The notes beneath the pieces were generated by a model. The model saw only the letters and a program-made list of their open reading frames with translations. It did no database searches and was not told where the DNA came from. Positions 59,236 to 64,000 of a DNA stretch of 64,000 nucleotides are shown one piece after another (positions within the stretch are counted from its first letter, which is position 1; each line of letters opens with the position of its first letter). The stretch comes from an uncultured Erythrobacter sp. (GTDB lineage: Bacteria > Pseudomonadota > Alphaproteobacteria > Sphingomonadales > Sphingomonadaceae): assembly GCA_913055155.1 (NCBI GenBank), contig CAJXJR010000001.1:1-64000 (forward strand), given 5' to 3'. Both the position numbers and the translations under genes were made by a program.

Positions 59236-61491
59236 CTAGTTGAAGCCCAGGTTTCGCAGGTTGAAATAGAGGCGGAAGCTGCTGCCCGACTGGGCGTCTG
59301 CCAGCTGGATGTAGTCGCGCCGCCAGGTGAAGCCGAATTCCAGGCAATCGTCGGCATAGGCTATGCCAAGGCGCGTGCGCAGCGGCTCGAACCCGTCGGC
59401 CTGCAGGGTCGGGTCCTCGGTGCGGTCGGTCAGGTTGACCACGGCAGAGCCGAATACCGACCAGTGATCGGCAAAGGCCACGCGGCCCGCCACGCGGATT
59501 TCCTCGCGATCCTGCAAGTCTTCCAGCGTGAAATCGATATCGCGGTTGAGCTGCAGGTACCCCACTTCGAGGTAGGTCCGGTCGCTGCCCACGGTCGCGT
59601 CCACCTCGTTCCGGCGGACGGCGAGGTTATCCTTGTCGAGGCGAAAGCGGTGCGTGAACTTCAGGAAGTCGCGATAGCGGAGTTCGGTACGGCCGACGAT
59701 ATCGGAAAACTGCTCGTTCAGGCCGGTGCCGTCGGGGAACAGTGCCAGTTCGTCGGTCAGGCGGTAGGACTGGCCGACCGTGGTATGCAGCCGCCAGCCT
59801 GGGAAATTGGCCTGCCAGTCGACGCCGTAAGTCACGCGCACGCCGTCTTCCACCCGATCGTAGCCGGGGAAGCGGTTGAGCGCGAAGAGGTTGGAATCCT
59901 CCAGATCGATGGCGCGGGCATCCTCGTTGGGAATATCGAGGTTGCGGATCGTGGGCGATGCCACCAGCTGCACGCGCGGGGTGAGGATCTGCGATCCGCC
60001 CAGGAATTCACCGATGAAGGGCCACTTGATGTCAAGCGCAGCCGTTGCCACGCCGCGCGTCTGCCAGCCTTCCTGTCCGCGATAGCTTTGCACCGTGGTC
60101 AGCAGGTTTTCGTCCGAGTGATAGATGTCGCCCCGCACCAGCGCGGTCAGCGTCACTTCCTGGCCCATCGACGTGATCCGGCGAAGGTCCCACCGGGCGC
60201 GAGCAAAGGCACGCTGCGTATCCTGCCCTTCCGCCCGGGTGATGGCCAGCGTGTTGGCCTGCAATTCCACCGCGCCGCCCAGCACCGGGTCTTCCAGCCG
60301 GTAACGCGCATCGATCAGCGGCAAGGCCAGCGGCACCTGGCCCTGGTCGGTGCTGACCAGCAGGGCCTGCGTGGCCCAGCCGGCGATGGAGACATAGGAA
60401 TTCTCGTCCTGCCGCGTCAGCTCGACCACCGAGCGGATACGATCCTCGCGGCTGACGTCGTAACGGCGCAGGAAAGTCCGGTCGCTGGCGTAGCGGATCG
60501 ATCCTTGCGCGGTCCAGTTCTCGTCCAGCTGGAAGCGCCCATTGGCGAAGAAGTAACCGCGCACGTCTTCTTCGGTGGTGGCGACGGTGGAATTGAGCGG
60601 GATGCGCGTGCCGTAGGTGGCATAGGCGGTGACCTGGAAGGCGCCGTTGTCTGTCAATTGGCGATACTGGCCCGAAATCATCGGCGCCGCCTCGGTAAAG
60701 ATATAGCCCGTCAGCGTCAGGTCGCGGTTGTCGGCGATGCGCCAGTAATAGCTGTCGGAAATCTCTATGCCGTTGGAGGCGGTGAGGCCGATATCGGGCA
60801 CGAAAAAGCCCGAATTGGCGCGCCCGTCTGCCCGCACCGTAAGGCCTGGCAAGGGCAGCACACGGGCACCGAACAACTCTAGGTAGGCACCGCGGAAGCG
60901 GATGCGGGCGGTTTCCTCGTCATAATAGACGCGCTCTGCCGTCACTCGCCAGCTGGGGCTGGCATCGCACCCGTCGGCATCGACCACCGCACACGAGGAA
61001 TAGACCGCGCGGGTCAGTTCGATATCGCCGCCCTCGGCACGGGTGGCCTGCTCTGCCGCCAGCCTGCCGCCCTGGCGGAAGGCCAGCAGCAGGTTGTCCA
61101 TCGCGCCGGCTTCCAGCTCCTCGGTCAGCACCAGTCGATCGGTAAACAGCTGGTTGCCGTCCTCGTCCACCAGACGGATGGAGCCGGTGGCGACGATTTC
61201 GCCGGTCAGGCGATTCCAGCTGACGGCATCGGCGCGCACCGACTGGTCGCCCGAGCGCAGGATCACGTTGCCCGCAGCGGTGATGGTGTCGGAGTCCTGG
61301 TCGTAGCGAATCTCGTTCGCTTCGAAGGCAATCTCGCGCGGGGCCTGCGGTTCGCCTGCTTCTGTCGGCGGCTGGGCAGCGTCCTGGGCAAGCGCTGGCT
61401 GCGCGCCGCACAGGGCAAGCGCCACCACTGCGCCGGCAAGGGGCGCACGGAGCGAATTTGCTGGCAATGCGGGGCGCAGGCCGGGGAGCAT
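59236..61491 (-). CDS. lptD: LPS-assembly protein LptD
   Basis: 751 residues. Signal peptide, then the LptA/OstA-like periplasmic domain (EIAFEANEIRYDQDSDTITA, SDxxVRADAVSWNRLTGEIV), Cys residues in VYSSCAVVDADGCD and DDCLEFGFTW for the family's disulfides, and a barrel ending in FRLYFNLRNLGFN. Inserts lipopolysaccharide into the outer leaflet with LptE. ATG 61491 has a weak ribosome site. Divergent from pepA. Confidence 0.94.
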   Translation of the reverse strand: MLPGLRPALPANSLRAPLAGAVVALALCGAQPALAQDAAQPPTEAGEPQAPREIAFEANEIRYDQDSDTITAAGNVILRSGDQSVRADAVSWNRLTGEIVATGSIRLVDEDGNQLFTDRLVLTEELEAGAMDNLLLAFRQGGRLAAEQATRAEGGDIELTRAVYSSCAVVDADGCDASPSWRVTAERVYYDEETARIRFRGAYLELFGARVLPLPGLTVRADGRANSGFFVPDIGLTASNGIEISDSYYWRIADNRDLTLTGYIFTEAAPMISGQYRQLTDNGAFQVTAYATYGTRIPLNSTVATTEEDVRGYFFANGRFQLDENWTAQGSIRYASDRTFLRRYDVSREDRIRSVVELTRQDENSYVSIAGWATQALLVSTDQGQVPLALPLIDARYRLEDPVLGGAVELQANTLAITRAEGQDTQRAFARARWDLRRITSMGQEVTLTALVRGDIYHSDENLLTTVQSYRGQEGWQTRGVATAALDIKWPFIGEFLGGSQILTPRVQLVASPTIRNLDIPNEDARAIDLEDSNLFALNRFPGYDRVEDGVRVTYGVDWQANFPGWRLHTTVGQSYRLTDELALFPDGTGLNEQFSDIVGRTELRYRDFLKFTHRFRLDKDNLAVRRNEVDATVGSDRTYLEVGYLQLNRDIDFTLEDLQDREEIRVAGRVAFADHWSVFGSAVVNLTDRTEDPTLQADGFEPLRTRLGIAYADDCLEFGFTWRRDYIQLADAQSGSSFRLYFNLRNLGFN

Positions 61492-61594
61492 GGCTTGCCT
61501 ATTGCACCACGCGCACGTAATCGCAACGCCAGCTTTGGCGCGCCGCGACCGGCTGCGCTGGAAAACAATACAATCCCATTGGAGCCCCCGATCT

Positions 61595-63058
61595 ATGGAT
61601 ATCGAATTTCGCGATTCACTTGATGCAAAGAGCCCGCGCGTCGTCGCCCGCATCGTGGAGCAGGACAAGCTGCCTGCCGACCTGCCGATGGCGATCAGCG
61701 AAGGGGCAGCCGCCACCCGCTTTTTCGGCAAGCCGGGGCAGGTGTTCGACGGTTTCGCGGAAGAGGATGGCAAGCTGGTGCGCCTGGCGCTGGCGGGCGC
61801 GGGCAAGAAAAGCGCCGAAGGGCGCCACGCCGCGCTGGAACGCGCCGGCGCTGCGTTGGCGGCAAAGTACCTGACCAGCGGCGAGACCGCGATTGCCATC
61901 GATGCCGAGACCAGCGGCCTCGATGCCGAGGAAACCGCCGCCGTGCTGATGGGCGCACGTCTGCGCGCCTGGCGCTGGGACCACTACCGGACCAAGCTGC
62001 GCGACGAACAGAAGCGCACGCTGACCAAGGTCGTCGTCATCGGCGCGCCCAAGGGCACGGCAGCCGAGTGGGAAGACGCGCAGGCCGTGGCCCGCGGCGT
62101 GGAATTCACCCGCGAGCTGGTGGCCGAGCCGGCGAACGTGATTTACCCCGAAAGCTTTGTGGCGCGCTGCCAGGAACGCTTCAAGGGCACCGGCGCGAAG
62201 CTGGTGGTGCTGGACGATGCGGCGATGGAAAAGCTGGGTATGGGCGCGCTGCTGGGCGTCGGGCTCGGCTCCGAACGTCCTTCGCGCCTGCTGGCCATCG
62301 AATGGATGGGCGGCAAGAAGAACGAAGCGCCCACCGCGTTCGTCGGCAAGGGCGTGACCTTCGATACCGGCGGTATCTCGATCAAGCCCGCGCCCGGCAT
62401 GGAAGACATGAAGTGGGACATGGGCGGTGCCGGCGCCGTGGCCGGGGCCATGCTGGCGCTGGCGCTGCGCAAGGCCAAGGCCAACGTGATCGGCGTGTGC
62501 GGGCTGGTGGAAAACATGCCCGACGGCAAGGCCATGCGCCCCGGCGATATCGTCACCTCGATGTCGGGCCAGACGGTGGAAGTGCTCAACACCGATGCCG
62601 AAGGGCGGCTGGTGCTGTGCGACGCGCTGACCTGGGTGCAGCAGGAGTACAAACCTGCCCGTATCGTGGACCTGGCCACGCTGACCGGCGCCATGCTGAT
62701 CGCGCTGGGGCACGAACATGCCGGGCTGTTCTCCAACAACGACAAGATCTCCGACGAACTGCTGCACGCCGGCAAGCAGGCGGGCGACAAGCTGTGGCGT
62801 TTCCCGCTGGCCCCGGAATACGACAAGCTGCTCGACAGCCCGATTGCCGACATGAAGAACATCGGCGGGCGTTACGCCGGCTCCATCACCGCCGCGCAGT
62901 TCCTGGGCCGCTTTATCGAGAACGACACGCCCTGGGCGCATCTCGATATCGCGGGCATGGTCTGGGCCACAAAGCCCGGCGCCACTTGGGACAAGGGCGC
63001 AACCGGCTACGGCGTGCGTCTGCTCGATCGCTTCATCCGCAATACGACCGAAGCGTAA
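61595..63058 (+). CDS. pepA: Leucyl aminopeptidase (M17)
   Basis: 487 residues. M17 signature [14 protein letters not shown], plus metal-binding [15 protein letters not shown] and [13 protein letters not shown], and a C-terminal [14 protein letters not shown]. Releases N-terminal leucine and other residues in the cytoplasm, with two divalent metals. ATG 61595 has GGAG 11 bases upstream. Divergent from lptD across about 100 bp, and followed by DUF2256 and holC. Confidence 0.95.
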   Translation: MDIEFRDSLDAKSPRVVARIVEQDKLPADLPMAISEGAAATRFFGKPGQVFDGFAEEDGKLVRLALAGAGKKSAEGRHAALERAGAALAAKYLTSGETAIAIDAETSGLDAEETAAVLMGARLRAWRWDHYRTKLRDEQKRTLTKVVVIGAPKGTAAEWEDAQAVARGVEFTRELVAEPANVIYPESFVARCQERFKGTGAKLVVLDDAAMEKLGMGALLGVGLGSERPSRLLAIEWMGGKKNEAPTAFVGKGVTFDTGGISIKPAPGMEDMKWDMGGAGAVAGAMLALALRKAKANVIGVCGLVENMPDGKAMRPGDIVTSMSGQTVEVLNTDAEGRLVLCDALTWVQQEYKPARIVDLATLTGAMLIALGHEHAGLFSNNDKISDELLHAGKQAGDKLWRFPLAPEYDKLLDSPIADMKNIGGRYAGSITAAQFLGRFIENDTPWAHLDIAGMVWATKPGATWDKGATGYGVRLLDRFIRNTTEA

Positions 63059-63069
63059 GGGCGCGCCCA

Positions 63070-63224
<155 letters not shown>

Positions 63225-63228
<4 letters not shown>

Positions 63229-63662
63229 GGGTCGACTTCTATCTCCTCTCCTCCGATCCCGCGCCTGCCGCCGTGGCCCTGCTGGCCGGCAAGGTGCGGC
63301 AGGCGGGTGAGCGGCTGCTGGTGGTGGCGGACGACCTCGCCTTGCTGGAGGAAACCAGCAAGACCTTGTGGGAAGCCGACCCCGAGGCCTTCCTCGCCAA
63401 CGGCATCGCCGGGGACGAGCACGATGCGGTGCAGCCGATCCTGCTGTCGGGCGATGTCGATCCGGCCAACGGTGCGGGCTTCCTGCTGATCGCCGACGGC
63501 GTCTGGCGCGAACCGGGCGAGCACTTCAAGCGCGTGTTCTACCTGTTCGACCAGGATACGATTGCCGGTGCGCGGCAGACCTGGAAGGCGCTGCAAGACC
63601 GCGAGGGGCTGGAACGCAAGTTCTGGAAACAGCAGGACGGGCGCTGGGTCGAAGGGCCTTGA
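63225..63662 (+). CDS. holC: DNA polymerase III chi subunit
   Basis: 145 residues beginning [20 protein letters not shown], the HolC start. Conserved features [16 protein letters not shown], then [20 protein letters not shown] and [19 protein letters not shown]. It links the clamp loader to SSB at the replication fork. Coupled to DUF2256 by ATGA; the pepA-holC order is common in proteobacteria. Confidence 0.93.
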
Positions 63663-63718
63663 CGCTGGCGCCTTCCCGGCAGACATTCGCCTGGCTTTTT
63701 CGAGGGGAAGGGATCACC

Positions 63719-64000
63719 ATGCGCAAAGTCTCCGTAATCAGTGCCGCGACCGGCGCCCTGCTGCTGGCCGCCTGTGGCAGCTCCGACGAAGGCACGATTG
63801 TAACCGAAGATGGTGAGACCGTGGAATACGATGTCGATGGCGATGGCGGCGACGCGCAGATCACCATGCGCGGCGAGGATGGCGAGGAAGTGGTCATCAA
63901 TTCCGGCAGCGGAGCCAGCGGTGCCGACCTGCCCGATGGCTATTCGCTCTATCCGGGGGCCAGCGTGGTCAGCACGGCCACCATCAACCAGGCCGATGGG
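63719..64000 (+). CDS. Lipoprotein, N-terminal part (runs off window)
   Basis: 94 codons visible. Lipobox LLAACGSSDEG, then an acidic repeat-rich stretch (EDGETVEYDVDGDGGD, RGEDGEEVVINSGSG) and DLPDGYSLYPGASVVSTAT. The ATG has GAGGGGAAGGGA upstream. Function not recognised; the YPGA motif followed by a T-rich region is seen in short lipoproteins of this order. The 3' end is outside the window. Confidence 0.75.
   Translation, partial: MRKVSVISAATGALLLAACGSSDEGTIVTEDGETVEYDVDGDGGDAQITMRGEDGEEVVINSGSGASGADLPDGYSLYPGASVVSTATINQADG

Overview
The window is GC-rich, densely coded DNA from an alphaproteobacterium, most likely Sphingomonadales, family Erythrobacteraceae. Three things point there: a LOV-HTH protein that closely resembles EL222 of Erythrobacter litoralis (recalled, not searched), a circularly permuted two-piece tmRNA of the alphaproteobacterial type, and the abundance of TonB-dependent receptors and secreted hydrolases. 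Most operons have genes joined by 1-4 bp ATGA, GTGA, TTGA or TAATG overlaps, and TTG starts are unusually common.

Layout. 1-7.7 kb holds acyl-CoA and one-carbon catabolic genes: an enoyl-CoA hydratase tail, a MaoC hydratase, a DUF6152 / secreted protein / SMP-30-like trio, two MetE-like zinc methyltransferases with a VOC protein, and a CaiB CoA-transferase divergent from a citrate-synthase-like protein. 7.7-18.3 kb holds a beta-propeller/amidohydrolase, a TetR regulator with a palindrome over its start codon, a TonB receptor, an alpha/beta hydrolase, an MFS transporter, a decayed barrel-like gene, a HpcH-type lyase and the blue-light regulator.

18.4-42.9 kb is the distinctive part: a mostly minus-strand island of secreted and periplasmic proteins. 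It has five PQQ-type beta-propeller dehydrogenases (two with their own heme c domain), two free c-type cytochromes, paired DUF6644 membrane proteins, four members of a poorly described secreted family, a second DUF6152 protein, two esterases, a VOC lipoprotein, an FAD monooxygenase and a HupE/UreJ-like protein with a membrane-anchored partner. The likely theme is periplasmic oxidation of alcohol, sugar or ester compounds with electrons passed to cytochrome c. The substrate cannot be read from sequence, and no PQQ biosynthesis gene is present.

43-64 kb is mainly housekeeping: glycerate kinase with a 2-hydroxyacid dehydrogenase, a GST, PhoD-like phosphatase, ketopantoate reductase, Nudix, a LemA/TPM operon, mscL, ssrA, an arginine-succinyl (AST) gene set with an M20 hydrolase, a PilZ protein, the lptD-surA-pdxA-rsmA row, pepA, DUF2256, holC and a partial lipoprotein. 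PdxA seems to lack about 40 residues. No CRISPR array, insertion sequence, tRNA or rRNA was seen.
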